From NCBI RefSeq assembly GCF_014196835.1, contig NZ_JACIEK010000016.1, forward strand, positions 1 through 64,000: 64,000 bases of DNA. Reading direction: 5' to 3'. A program made the translations under genes and the position numbers. The notes under the pieces are model-generated. The model ran no database searches, was not told the DNA's origin, and was given only the letters and a program-made list of their open reading frames with translations. Positions 35,801-44,213 of this stretch are shown one piece after another. How positions within the stretch are numbered: position 1 is the first letter of the stretch; each line of letters opens with the position of its first letter. The stretch is from Aureimonas pseudogalii. GTDB taxonomy: Bacteria; Pseudomonadota; Alphaproteobacteria; Rhizobiales; Rhizobiaceae.

Positions 35801-36746
35801 GGCGCATGAAGATCCGTCGATAGCCGAAGGCGATGGTGACGCAGATCACGAAGAGCACGACGCCGATGGCGCTGCCGAACCCGACCTTCATCCGCGTCAC
35901 GCCGTAGGTGTAGAGGAAGGTGACCATGGTCTGCGTCGAGTTCGACGGCCCGCCGCCGGTGAGCGGCATGATCATGTCGAAGAGCTGCAGCGAGCCGACG
36001 ATCGAGAAGAAGACCGAGAGGCGGATCGTCGGCGAGAGCAGCGGCAGGGTGATGTTGCGGAACTTCTGCCAGCCCGTCGCGCCGTCGATGTCGGCCGCCT
36101 CGTAGAGCGACTTGTCGATCGACTGGAGCCCGGCGATGAACAGCATCATGTGGAAGCCGAAATACTTCCAGATGACCACCGCGAGCACGGCGTAGATGGC
36201 GAGGTTCCGGTCGGCGAGGACATAGGGCGTCTCGATGCCGACGAGGTTCGCGACCGAGGCGACGAGCCCGTAGTCGCCGTCGTAGATGAAGCGCCAGATG
36301 AGGCCGGCCGCGACGTCGGCGAGGACGTAGGGCAGGAAGAACACCAGCCGGAAGGCCGTGACGCCGGGCATGCGATGCGCGACGAGGGTCGCCAGCCACA
36401 GCGCGAGCGGCAGCTGGATTGCCAGCGAGACGAGGATGATGAGGCCGTTGTTGGCGAGAGCGGTGCGGAAGGCGCCGTTCTTGAACAGAACCTCGAAATT
36501 GCGCAGCCCGACGAAGGTCTCGGGGTCGCCGTAGCCGCTCCAGTCGAACAGGCTGTACCACGCCGCCTCGCCCATCGGCAGGATGACGAAGAGGGTGAAG
36601 AGCAGGAAGGCAGGGGGAAGGAACAGGACGAGCACCGGCAGCACGCCGCCGATGTTGCGGTGGCGCACCGGCGCCTTGCGCGGCCGGGCCGGTTTCGCGC
36701 TCGCCGTCGAAGGGCTTCGAGCGTCGAGAGCTGTCACATCCGCCAT
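35793..36746 (-). CDS. Carbohydrate ABC transporter permease (MalF type)
   Basis: The 317-residue permease has the EAA loop YEAADIDGATGWQKFRNITLP and a preceding FRLVFFLPYVLADVAAGLIW typical of the CUT1 family. ATG 36746 is preferred over an upstream ATG at 36782, which has no ribosome binding site and lies at the edge of the hairpin repeats. It pairs with the MalG-type subunit downstream. Expression relative to the binding protein is probably reduced by the hairpins at 36785-36852. Confidence 0.88.
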   Translation of the reverse strand: MADVTALDARSPSTASAKPARPRKAPVRHRNIGGVLPVLVLFLPPAFLLFTLFVILPMGEAAWYSLFDWSGYGDPETFVGLRNFEVLFKNGAFRTALANNGLIILVSLAIQLPLALWLATLVAHRMPGVTAFRLVFFLPYVLADVAAGLIWRFIYDGDYGLVASVANLVGIETPYVLADRNLAIYAVLAVVIWKYFGFHMMLFIAGLQSIDKSLYEAADIDGATGWQKFRNITLPLLSPTIRLSVFFSIVGSLQLFDMIMPLTGGGPSNSTQTMVTFLYTYGVTRMKVGFGSAIGVVLFVICVTIAFGYRRIFMRHD

Positions 36747-36784
36747 GGCCGTCTCGTTCCTCGCGACATCGCGTTCGGTCATTG

Positions 36785-36852
36785 GGGTGGAATGGGGCGG
36801 ACCGGGAGGCCCGCCCGAGGGGGTGGAATAGGGCGGACCGGAAGGCCCGCCC
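36785..36852 (-). repeat. Two near-identical tandem 32-bp hairpin repeats after the sugar-binding-protein gene
   Basis: Copies at 36785-36816 and 36821-36852 differ at only two positions and recur with a 36-base period. Each contains GGGCGG and CCGCCC arms that fold on themselves around an internal CC/GG pair. They lie between the binding-protein stop and the first permease. Stem-loops at this place commonly protect binding-protein mRNA and dampen permease expression, as in malE-malF type operons. Direct duplication of the element is unusual. Confidence 0.65.
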
Positions 36853-36858
36853 GGTTCC

Positions 36859-38154
36859 TCACTGGAGTTCGAAGGCGTCCTGGATCTCCTGCATCGCGGC
36901 GTCCGGCTCCATCTGGCCGGAGACCATCTCCACCGTGACGTCGTTCACGACGCGCCCGACGGAGGGGCCGAGATCCTGGTCGAGAAAGAGCTGGTGATAG
37001 GGCGAGGCCGTGAGGTCGGCCGCGAAGCCCTTCACGATCGGATCCTTCAACCCTTCGTCCGCGCCCGCCGCCGCGGGGATCAGCATGCCGGTTTCGGCCA
37101 TCCGTCGCTCCGCTTCTGGGCCGGTGAACCAGCGCACGAAGTCGATCGCTTCCGGCTTGGCATTGCGCGACACCGCCCAGCAGTTCACGCCGCCGAAGGT
37201 TTCCGTGCCCTTCGCGGTGCCGCCCGCGACAACGGGGAAGCGGAACGTGCCGATCTCCTCGCGCGGGATGCCCTTGCCATCGGCCGCCGCGGCGGACTGG
37301 CGGCCGGCGGAATCGTCGAAGGTGAGCAGCATCGCCGCCCGTCCGTCGCCGAAGAGCGCCAGCGTGTCCTGCCAGCGTGTGCCGAGATAGCCGGGCTGGA
37401 AGGGCTCCATGGCGCCGAGCTCGCGCAGCTTGGTCGAGGCCTCGATGAAGGGCGCGGCCGCGAAGCCGCCGTTCTCGCCGGCCTTGGCCGCCGTGAAGGC
37501 CTCTTCGCCGCCGATCCGAAGCGCCAGATACGACCAGTAGAAATGGAGCGGCCACTTGTCGCCGCCGCCGCCCGCGATCGGCGTGATGCCGGCGGCCTTC
37601 AGCTTCGCCACCGCGCCGGTGAAGTCGTCCCAGGTCTTGATCGCATCGCCGTCGACGCCGGCCTTGGCGAAGAGCGCCTTGTTGTAGAAGAAGCCGACGA
37701 CGCTCATCTTGAGCGGCACGCAGAGGGTCTTGCCGTCGATCGTGACGCCCGCGACGGAGGCGGGAACGTAGGCGTTGGCCCAGGCGCCGCCATCGGCCTG
37801 CATCTTCTCGGTGAGATCCTGCACCGCTCCGGCCTCGGCCTGCGCCTTCAGGACGCCGCCGGACCAGCTGTAGAACAGATCCGGCGCGTCGTCGGACTGG
37901 AGCAGCGTCGGCAGCTTCGCCTTGAAGGCCTCGTTCTCGAGGAACTGCAGGTCGATCGTGATGCCGGGATGGGCCGTCTGGTATTCGTCGGCGAGATCGC
38001 GCCAGAGCTTGGCGTAGTTCGGGTTCGCCTCGACATGCAGCAGGCGCACGGTCGTGTCGGCGAGGGCGGGGTCGGCGGAAACCGCAAGGCCCGCCGCCAG
38101 AAGGCAGCGGGCCAGGATTCCACGCGAGCGTCGCGTTGGGTTGGACTGCGTCAT
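36859..38154 (-). CDS. Carbohydrate ABC transporter substrate-binding protein
   Basis: The 431-residue periplasmic protein carries a signal peptide (RSRGILARCLLAAGLAVSADPALA). It then shows SBP_bac_1 features: WRDLADEYQTAHPGITIDLQ, GVLKAQAEAGAVQDL, WDDFTGAVAKLKAAGITPI and FVRWFTGPEAERRMAE. GGGAGG precedes ATG 38154. The first gene of the importer operon, it is divergent from the ROK regulator. The adjacent Gfo/Idh and ThuA-like genes suggest a disaccharide or modified sugar ligand, which is an inference. Confidence 0.9.
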   Translation of the reverse strand: MTQSNPTRRSRGILARCLLAAGLAVSADPALADTTVRLLHVEANPNYAKLWRDLADEYQTAHPGITIDLQFLENEAFKAKLPTLLQSDDAPDLFYSWSGGVLKAQAEAGAVQDLTEKMQADGGAWANAYVPASVAGVTIDGKTLCVPLKMSVVGFFYNKALFAKAGVDGDAIKTWDDFTGAVAKLKAAGITPIAGGGGDKWPLHFYWSYLALRIGGEEAFTAAKAGENGGFAAAPFIEASTKLRELGAMEPFQPGYLGTRWQDTLALFGDGRAAMLLTFDDSAGRQSAAAADGKGIPREEIGTFRFPVVAGGTAKGTETFGGVNCWAVSRNAKPEAIDFVRWFTGPEAERRMAETGMLIPAAAGADEGLKDPIVKGFAADLTASPYHQLFLDQDLGPSVGRVVNDVTVEMVSGQMEPDAAMQEIQDAFELQ

Positions 38155-38193
38155 CGGAACCTCCCAGCAGGCTATTTTTATCGCCTTGCGGAT

Positions 38194-38224
38194 TAAATAC
38201 GGCGGCGTTTGCCTCCTCTGTCAA
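38194..38224 (-). promoter_or_regulatory. Putative promoter of the sugar importer operon
   Basis: On the minus strand TTGACA (complement of 38219-38224) is followed after 19 bases by TATTTA (complement of 38194-38199), about 40 bases before the binding-protein ATG. The spacing is longer than ideal. The region between the divergent genes is clearly more AT-rich than the coding sequence. Confidence 0.4.
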
Positions 38225-38292
38225 GACGGCTTTCATGTTGCAGCGCCGAAGACGTCGGTCTTCCGGGTCGTAAGGCGTCTTTACGGCAGCCA

Positions 38293-38340
38293 TTGACAGC
38301 GGGTGCTCGAGTCTCCTTATTTCCGCTGTCCGAAATTAAG
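38293..38340 (+). promoter_or_regulatory. Promoter of the ROK regulator gene with an overlapping inverted repeat
   Basis: TTGACA at 38293-38298 and CTTATT at 38316-38321 are separated by 17 bases, a good sigma-70-type promoter. The -10 overlaps an imperfect inverted repeat (CTTATTTC at 38316-38323 and GAAATTAAG at 38332-38340), a plausible binding site for the ROK protein itself. It lies 12 bases before its ATG. Confidence 0.5.
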
Positions 38341-38352
38341 ACGGCTGTGATC

Positions 38353-39561
38353 ATGAAGACGGGTGATCCCGAACTGATGCGCGTGATCAACCGCTTCCAC
38401 ATCCTCGACGTCATCCGGCGGTACGGGCCGATCTCGCGCGTCGAGATCGCCCAGCGCGGCGAGCTGTCCTCCACCACCGTGTCCGCGATCACCGGCGCGC
38501 TCGTCGAGGACGGCATCATCCAGCCCGTCCCGGTCGGCGGCATCCACGAGCCGGCGCGCGGCCGGCCCCGCGTCATGCTGGAACTGAACGCGGCCGCCGC
38601 GCGCGTCGTCGGCCTGCGCATCGGTCCACACCAGATCGCGGTCGCCGTCACCGATTTTCGCGGCGACGTCCTCGCCCATCTCGACGTTCCCATCCGCGTG
38701 CGCCGGCAGTCCGTCGCCACCGTCGCCGATCTCGCCGAGGACGTGGTGCGCCGCGCCGTGGTCGACGCCGGCCTGACGCTGAAGGAGATCGACAGCGTCT
38801 GCGCCACCATGCCCGGCATCGTCGAATACGGCATGGGTCGCGTGCGCGTCAGCCCGATCTTCGCCGAGCGCGACGTGTGCTTCGGCGAGGCGCTGGTCTC
38901 GCGCCTCGCCGTTCCCGTCGTGGTCGAAAGTGAGGCGAACGCGCTGGCCCTGTCGGAACACTGGTTCGGCGGCTCGCGCGATCTCGGCGATCTCGCCGTC
39001 CTCTCGCTCGAACAGGCGATCGGTCTCGGCATCCTGCACGGCGGCCAGCTCTTTCGCGGCGCGCACGGCCTCAGCCACGACATCGGGCGCATGGTGGTCG
39101 GCACGCGGCCCGACGGCTCGCTCCTGCGCCTCATCGACGTCGCCTGCGAACAGGCCGTGCTCGACGGGTTGGGCGCCGACCCCTCGATCCGCGACGCCGC
39201 CCATGCCGGCCTCGGCCTGCGCCATGCGGTGGAGCGGCTGGCCCGCGCCGATGCCGGGGTGCTGGACCTCGTGGAGCAGGCCGGACGCGCCGTCGGCATC
39301 GCGCTCGCCAACGTCGTCGCGCTGTTCTCGCCGCCGCGCGTCCTTCTCGCGGGCTCGCTGCTGCATCTCGGCGCGCCGTTCACCGCGGCCGTCGCGCGAA
39401 GCTTCGCCGAGACCGTCGCCGAACCGCTCGGCGAGGTGACCGAGATCCTCGTCGATCCGCCGCGCGACGCCCGCCGCCTCGGCCAGGGCGCCGCCGCCAT
39501 CGCGCTGTGCGAGCTCTACGGCTCGCCCTGGAGCACCACGGGCCCGGCGCGTCCGGCCTGA
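38353..39561 (+). CDS. ROK-family transcriptional regulator without the zinc-binding motif
   Basis: The 402-residue protein has an N-terminal MarR-like HTH (RRYGPISRVEIAQRGELSST, then TVSAITGALVEDGII) and a ROK sugar-kinase-fold domain. The CxCGxxGCxE zinc motif usual in ROK proteins is absent: the corresponding stretch reads GRMVVGTRPDGSLLRLIDVA. The phosphate-binding DxGxT loop is also not evident. It should therefore act only as a sugar-responsive repressor. It is divergent from the importer operon and precedes the Gfo/Idh gene by 28 bases. A GTG six bases upstream of the ATG is an alternative start. Confidence 0.88.
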   Translation: MKTGDPELMRVINRFHILDVIRRYGPISRVEIAQRGELSSTTVSAITGALVEDGIIQPVPVGGIHEPARGRPRVMLELNAAAARVVGLRIGPHQIAVAVTDFRGDVLAHLDVPIRVRRQSVATVADLAEDVVRRAVVDAGLTLKEIDSVCATMPGIVEYGMGRVRVSPIFAERDVCFGEALVSRLAVPVVVESEANALALSEHWFGGSRDLGDLAVLSLEQAIGLGILHGGQLFRGAHGLSHDIGRMVVGTRPDGSLLRLIDVACEQAVLDGLGADPSIRDAAHAGLGLRHAVERLARADAGVLDLVEQAGRAVGIALANVVALFSPPRVLLAGSLLHLGAPFTAAVARSFAETVAEPLGEVTEILVDPPRDARRLGQGAAAIALCELYGSPWSTTGPARPA

Positions 39562-39589
39562 CCACCCCCCGATCTCTGGAGGATCATCC

Positions 39590-40687
39590 ATGAAACCCGT
39601 CGGCATCGGCATCATCGGCTGCGGCAACATCAGCGCCGCCTATCTGAAGGCCGCCAGGAGCTTTCCCATCCTCGACATCCGCGCCTTGAGCGATGCGCGG
39701 CCGGAGGCGGCCGAGGCGCGCGCCGCCGAGTTCGGCGGCGTCGCGCGATCCGTCGCCGAGATCCTCGCCGATCCCGAGATCGAGATCGTCCTCAACCTCA
39801 CCATCCCCGCCGCCCATGTCGACGTCGGGCTGCAGATCATCGAGGCCGGCAAGCACGCCTATTCGGAAAAGCCGCTCGGCATCGACTACCGCGACGCCCG
39901 GCGCCTGAGCGATGCCGCGGCGGCGAAGGGGCTTCGCCTCGGCTCGGCGCCCGACACGTTTCTCGGCGGCGCGCATCAGGCGGCGCGGGCCTTCGTCGAT
40001 GCCGGCCATCTCGGCCAGCCGATCGGCGGCACCGCCTTCTTCATGTGCCCCGGCCACGAGCGCTGGCACCCCGATCCCGGCTTCTACTACAAGCGCGGCG
40101 GCGGCCCGATGCTCGACATGGGCCCCTATTACATCACCGACCTCGTCAACCTCCTCGGCCCCGTCGCCCGCGTCGCCGGCCTCTCGCCGGAGCCGCGCCG
40201 CGCGCGCACCATCGCGAGCGAGCCGAAGAAGGGCGAGACGATCGAGGTGGAGGTGCCGACCCACGTCGCCGGCGCGATCCAGTTCGCGAACGGCGCGGTG
40301 GTCACCATGGCGATGAGCTTCGACGTCGCCGCGCACCGGCATCTGCCGCTGGAGATCTACGGCACGGAGGGCTCGCTCGTCGTGCCCGATCCCAATTATT
40401 TCGGCGGCGAGGTGTCGTTCCGGGCGAAGGGCGACACGGACTGGAGCCCGGTCGAGGTGACGCTGCCCTATGCCGACGGCAACCATCGCTCGCTGGGCCT
40501 CGCCGACATGGCCGCCGCCATCCGCGCGGATCGGCCCCACCGGGCGAGCGGAGAGCTCGCGCTGCACGTCCTGGAGGTGATGGAGGCCTTCGGCCGCTCC
40601 AGCGAGACCGGCCGCTTCGTCGAGATCGAAACCGCGCCGGGGCGTCCGGCGCCGCTCAGTGCCGACGCCCCGCTCGATCGTCTGTGA
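39590..40687 (+). CDS. Gfo/Idh/MocA-family sugar dehydrogenase
   Basis: The 365-residue oxidoreductase starts IGIIGCGNISAAYLKAARS and contains HAYSEKPLGIDYRDARRL with the catalytic EKP. It also has GGGPMLDMGPYYITDLVNLLG, whose DMGPYYI block is typical of this group. CTGGAGG precedes ATG 39590. Together with the downstream ThuA-like gene it forms a pair frequently found in sugar catabolic loci, where such enzymes oxidise sugar carbon 3. Specific activity is not shown by sequence. Confidence 0.9.
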   Translation: MKPVGIGIIGCGNISAAYLKAARSFPILDIRALSDARPEAAEARAAEFGGVARSVAEILADPEIEIVLNLTIPAAHVDVGLQIIEAGKHAYSEKPLGIDYRDARRLSDAAAAKGLRLGSAPDTFLGGAHQAARAFVDAGHLGQPIGGTAFFMCPGHERWHPDPGFYYKRGGGPMLDMGPYYITDLVNLLGPVARVAGLSPEPRRARTIASEPKKGETIEVEVPTHVAGAIQFANGAVVTMAMSFDVAAHRHLPLEIYGTEGSLVVPDPNYFGGEVSFRAKGDTDWSPVEVTLPYADGNHRSLGLADMAAAIRADRPHRASGELALHVLEVMEAFGRSSETGRFVEIETAPGRPAPLSADAPLDRL

Positions 40688-40713
40688 TCCCCACCAATCC
40701 GAGGAGAAACGCC

Positions 40714-41355
40714 ATGAAGGAAGCACTGATCGTCTGGGGCGGCTGGAGCGGCCACGAGCCGCAGCAATGCGCCGAGATCGTCGGGCAGATGCTGGAGGAG
40801 GAGGGCTTCAAGGTCTTCACCGAGAACACGACCGAGGCCTTCGCGGACCCCTCGATCCGCGAGCTTTCGCTGATCGTCCCGATCATCACCATGGCCAAGA
40901 TCGAGAAGGAGGAGGTGTCCAACCTGCTCGAGGCGGTGAAGGGCGGCGTCGGGCTCGGCGGCTATCACGGCGGCACCGGCGACGCCTTCCGCGACCAGCC
41001 GGAATACCAGTTCATGGTCGGCGGCCAATGGGTCGCCCATCCCGGCGACATCATCGACTACCGCGTGGACGTGACGCGCGCCGACGATCCGGTGATGGCC
41101 GGCATCGAGAGCTTCGCCTACCGCTCCGAGCAGTACTACATGCACGTCGACCCCTCGAACGAGGTGCTGGCGACGACGCGTTTTGGCGGCGACCATGCCG
41201 AATGGATCGACGGCACGGTGATGCCGGTCGTCTGGAAGCGGCGCTACGGCCGCGGTCGCGTCTTCTATTCCTCGCTCGGCCATGTCGCCTCGGAGTTCCA
41301 GGTGCCGCAGATGCGTGCCATCCTCCAGCGCGGGCTGGTCTGGGCCGCGGCCTGA
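40714..41355 (+). CDS. ThuA-like domain protein
   Basis: The 213-residue glutamine-amidotransferase-like ThuA protein shows IVWGGWSGHEPQQCAEI, GVGLGGYHGGTGDAF, and the family ending WKRRYGRGRVFYSSLGHVASEF. ThuA proteins act in trehalose or 3-keto-sugar metabolism beside Gfo/Idh dehydrogenases, and recent family members are isomerases or hydrolases of 3-ketoglycosides. GAGGAG precedes the ATG. It is the last gene of the ROK operon and is followed by a strong hairpin at 41370-41391. Confidence 0.88.
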   Translation: MKEALIVWGGWSGHEPQQCAEIVGQMLEEEGFKVFTENTTEAFADPSIRELSLIVPIITMAKIEKEEVSNLLEAVKGGVGLGGYHGGTGDAFRDQPEYQFMVGGQWVAHPGDIIDYRVDVTRADDPVMAGIESFAYRSEQYYMHVDPSNEVLATTRFGGDHAEWIDGTVMPVVWKRRYGRGRVFYSSLGHVASEFQVPQMRAILQRGLVWAAA

Positions 41356-41369
41356 CCGGGCCTTTCGAA

Positions 41370-41391
41370 CCGCCGCCCCGGCCGGCGGCGG
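41370..41391 (+). terminator. GC-rich hairpin after the ThuA-like gene
   Basis: CCGCCGCC (41370-41377) and its complement (41384-41391) flank a six-base CCGGCC loop, 15 bases after the stop. No T-run follows, so termination may depend on Rho or on the second hairpin at 41474-41506. Confidence 0.5.
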
Positions 41392-42184
41392 ACTGGCCGC
41401 CGACCTGGCCCGCCGCCGCCGCCGCCGCCGCCGCCGGAGCGGATTTTCGGCGACGGTAACCGGGCAGGTCGATGACGAGACGGGCGAGGCGGAGCCTCGC
41501 CTCGTCCGCTGCGGTCCGCCAGCCGGGCTCCGTCGAAGATCGCCGATCGGGCTGCGAGATGGCGATCCGTCTCGGCAAGGGTGTATGGCGAGACGGGCGA
41601 AGCCCGCGACGGCCGTCCTTCTGCGGCGCGCCGCGGGTACTTCCGGGCGAAAACGTGCCGCCGATCCACCCGGTGCCGCGGCGCGCGGGACGACGATGGG
41701 GCCGCCGATCATCCTCTCCCCGACCCCCTTCCCGGATCGTCCCTCGCGTGTGCCGATGTCGAAGACCGGCACCCTCTGACCTGCGGAACACGATGACGGA
41801 TCGGCTCGGGTCGCGGCGGCCTCCGGCCTTGCTTCGTCGTCTGCAATTTCGCTCGAGGCCGACAGGTGGGGCCGTGTCTGCTAGAGCGACAGGGCGAACG
41901 CGCGCCGCGCCCTGCCGCGCCCGCCGAAGCTCGATGTTGCCGCGACCATGAGGCAAGCGCTTCTCGTTTGAGGCAAGCTCGGCGGCATCCCGTTGAGGCC
42001 ATGAAACCAGCCGAGCCGCCCGACGTCGTAAGCGTCACGCTGGATTGCGCCAGGCTCCTGACCTGCCCACCCGGCGCACCGCAAACCCCGTCCCTCGATG
42101 GTTCCGGCCATCTGCGAGGCTTGTCGTTGCGCGCTCGAACGGCAAGGGGCCGCAGGGTCCGGGGCGTCGGCAAGGTCGCGTCGG
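41392..42184. other. Gene-poor stretch upstream of the curli locus
   Basis: No supportable gene was found in these 0.8 kb. It contains a CCG trinucleotide run of nine units (41410-41436) and a two-part hairpin, GACGAG/CTCGTC enclosing GCGAGGC-GGA-GCCTCGC, at 41474-41506. The open frames covering it are arginine/proline-rich translations typical of high-GC non-coding DNA. Degenerate remnants cannot be excluded. Confidence 0.5.
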
Positions 42185-42368
42185 CGCTACGGATACAACT
42201 TTAAAAATAATCCATACTTACAATAAATATAACTTAGTATAGCTTCAGCTTACTGGCTGTTGTTAATAATTAATTAGGCATCAGATTGACGCCGAGGTAA
42301 GAAATGGGGCATCTATCGGTAGTTGAAACACGGCAGCCTTTGGCGCCCCACTCTCAAGGTCCCATCCC
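42185..42368 (+). promoter_or_regulatory. AT-rich leader and probable promoter region of the curli operon
   Basis: From about 42190 to 42300 the base composition changes abruptly to mostly A and T (for example AATAAATATAACTTAGTATA and a TTAATAATTAA palindrome), unlike anything else in the window. It directly precedes the curlin gene. Such leaders bind nucleoid proteins and CsgD-like activators in known csg systems. I could not assign a specific -35/-10 pair with confidence, although TTGACG occurs at 42286-42291. Confidence 0.6.
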
Positions 42369-43040
42369 ATGAAAATCTCCATCCTCGCCGGTCTCGTCGT
42401 CGCCATGTCCGTCTCGACCGCCTTCGCCGGCGGCAACGGCGCCTACATCACGCAGATCGGCCAGACTCATAAGGCCACCGTCACGCAGAGCGGCACCGGT
42501 CAGGCCACCTACATCAGCCAGTCTCACGTTAAGAATACTGCTACATCGACTCAGTCGGATGCTCGCAACTATGCCGATATTAAGCAGAACCAACAAGTTG
42601 GTGGCACCCTGAACAAGGTCACCTCGACGCAGAAGGGCCAAGATGCGCGTTTTGAGGCGCATCAGGAAGGCTCGAGCAACACGATCACATCGACGCAGGG
42701 CGGCCTGGATAACGTTGCTCGTATCGCTCAGGTCAATACGAAGCAGATCGTTACCAACACCCAGACCGGTAATGGCGGTGTGCTGGAAGCCTGGCAGATT
42801 GGCGGCAGCAACGAACTGACGAACAAGGACGAGGGCCAGTTGAATTCTACGTCCAGCATTCAGAACGGCACGGGGAACACGGCGACTGCGACATTCGGAG
42901 GTTCTTCTCGGGAGAGCAGGTCGGTTTTCCTTCAGCAGGGCAATAGCAACACGGCTTCCAGCACCCAGAATGCTGCCAATGATACCTCGTGGATCCTGCA
43001 GTTTGGTGATAATAACGATGGGACTGTGACGCAGAACTAA
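42369..43040 (+). CDS. Curlin-repeat protein, major-subunit-like (CsgA type)
   Basis: The 223-residue protein has a signal peptide (ILAGLVVAMSVSTAFAGG) followed by a series of repeats rich in Gln, Asn, Ser, Thr and Gly. Examples are YITQIGQTHKATVTQSGTG, ISQSHVKNTATSTQ and FLQQGNSNTASSTQNAAND, with Q-x-G and N-x-A-x3-Q positions typical of curlins. It should be exported through CsgG and polymerise as amyloid fibre. It has more repeats than E. coli CsgA (about 150 residues). Codon use is less GC-biased than in the flanking catabolic genes. Confidence 0.82.
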   Translation: MKISILAGLVVAMSVSTAFAGGNGAYITQIGQTHKATVTQSGTGQATYISQSHVKNTATSTQSDARNYADIKQNQQVGGTLNKVTSTQKGQDARFEAHQEGSSNTITSTQGGLDNVARIAQVNTKQIVTNTQTGNGGVLEAWQIGGSNELTNKDEGQLNSTSSIQNGTGNTATATFGGSSRESRSVFLQQGNSNTASSTQNAANDTSWILQFGDNNDGTVTQN

Positions 43041-43068
43041 TCACCGCTTGGTGCGTAAGTTACGTCAG

Positions 43069-43104
43069 CAGTCGGGGCGGCGGCAATCGCCGTCGCCCCG
43101 ACTG
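43069..43104 (+). terminator. Strong hairpin between the first two curlin genes
   Basis: CAGTCGGGGCG (43069-43079) pairs perfectly with 43094-43104, and three further pairs follow a single G-T apposition, giving a 15-bp stem. It lies 28 bases after the first curlin gene. It would make the upstream curlin mRNA more abundant than the downstream csg genes, as seen between csg genes with unequal subunit demand. Confidence 0.6.
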
Positions 43105-43132
43105 TCGTCTTGAACCACGGAAAGGCCTATCG

Positions 43133-43660
43133 ATGTCGTTTGGTCGTGCGCTCTCAGTTGCTTTGATGTTCTTCGCTTTGCCGGCCGCTGCGCAGGCCCA
43201 GCAGTCTCAAGGAGTCGCAAACTCCCTTGGGGGTGAGGCCGCCATCCTGAATGCCCTGAAGGCTCGCGGCGCGGTGCAGGCGGGAGCGCCTCGATCCCAG
43301 ACTGGTAATTTCGCGTGGATCTCTCAGACCGGCGACAATAATCGTTCGACGATCATACAGCGTGGTGAGGCGAATGTGGCGATCACTTCCATTCGGGGCT
43401 CCGGCAACGAAACGTTTCAGGAGCAGCTGGGTGCGCGGAACCGTTCCTCCATCACGGTTTCCGATGGCGACCATAACAGGGTTCAGACTCATCAGGTCGG
43501 GTCGGGGAACTACCTCGGACTGACGCTAAGAAACACTGATAATATGTCTCTGGAATATTCTCAGGTCGATAGTGGCATGAATGCCGCAGAGCAGAATATT
43601 GTGATTGACAGCAACGCGCAGACTCCTACAGCAATTGTCATTCAACAGACGAAGCGATAG
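43133..43660 (+). CDS. Curlin-repeat protein, possible minor subunit/nucleator (CsgB-like)
   Basis: The 175-residue protein has a signal peptide (LSVALMFFALPAAAQAQQ) and curlin-type repeats such as NFAWISQTGDNNRSTIIQRG, ANVAITSIRGSGNETFQEQ and DHNRVQTHQVGSGNYL. The repeats are fewer and less regular than in the gene before it. The C-terminus ends IVIQQTKR, with basic residues as in CsgB, which anchors fibres to the cell surface. It lies between the major curlin and csgF. Confidence 0.78.
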   Translation: MSFGRALSVALMFFALPAAAQAQQSQGVANSLGGEAAILNALKARGAVQAGAPRSQTGNFAWISQTGDNNRSTIIQRGEANVAITSIRGSGNETFQEQLGARNRSSITVSDGDHNRVQTHQVGSGNYLGLTLRNTDNMSLEYSQVDSGMNAAEQNIVIDSNAQTPTAIVIQQTKR

Positions 43661-43700
43661 AGAATTGCCGATCGGTAGTCGCTGGCGACAGGAATTGGAC

Positions 43701-44120
43701 ATGCGCATCGTTCTTATGGCGGCTCTCGCCGTGCTCTGCTCCGATGCAGCTTCCGCCGGGAACCTGAAATATCAGCCTCAGAACCCGTCCTTCGGGGGTA
43801 GTTCGCTGAACGGGTCCGTCCTGCTGGGGCAGGCGGGCGCGCAGAACAAATATGCCGCCGAAGAAAGCCAGCGCAGCAGTGCTTCGAGCCTGCTGAACCA
43901 GACGCCGGCCCAGCGGTTCGCCGCGACCTTTCAGCAGCGGCTGTTGTCGAGCGTCGCCGACAACATCACCGACTCCATTCTAGGGCCGAACGCTCGCGAG
44001 TCGGGGCGTTTCCAAATCGATGGAACGACCATTCAGTTCCAGCGTGAAGGTAACAACGTAAACCTTACGATCAATGATGGTGTCAACCAGACGTCAGTCA
44101 TCGTTCCCGTAAGCTTCTGA
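43701..44120 (+). CDS. csgF: Curli assembly protein CsgF
   Basis: The 139-residue secreted protein has a signal peptide (RIVLMAALAVLCSDAASAG). The diagnostic CsgF start of the mature protein is NLKYQPQNPSFGGSSLNG, the region that inserts into the CsgG pore. The C-terminal part, DGTTIQFQREGNNVNLTIND, also matches the family. It couples secretion to nucleation at the cell surface. AGGAA lies upstream of the ATG, and the gene is 40 bases after the CsgB-like gene. Confidence 0.93.
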   Translation: MRIVLMAALAVLCSDAASAGNLKYQPQNPSFGGSSLNGSVLLGQAGAQNKYAAEESQRSSASSLLNQTPAQRFAATFQQRLLSSVADNITDSILGPNARESGRFQIDGTTIQFQREGNNVNLTINDGVNQTSVIVPVSF

Positions 44121-44213
44121 CCATCTTCGAATTGTAACGATGGGCCAGATAGGGTGACCCGAAGCGGGGATAACCTGATAGGTTGCTTCGAAGGTGCCAG
44201 GGAACTTGGATTG

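Noticed and set aside
41410-41436. CCG trinucleotide run as a phase-variation tract
   Set aside because: It lies outside any supported gene or promoter, and in-frame triplet changes would not switch a product. It is noted only as a short repeat.
41392-42184. Possible transposase remnant before the curli locus
   Set aside because: Translations in all frames were checked by eye and no transposase signature or terminal inverted repeats could be matched.
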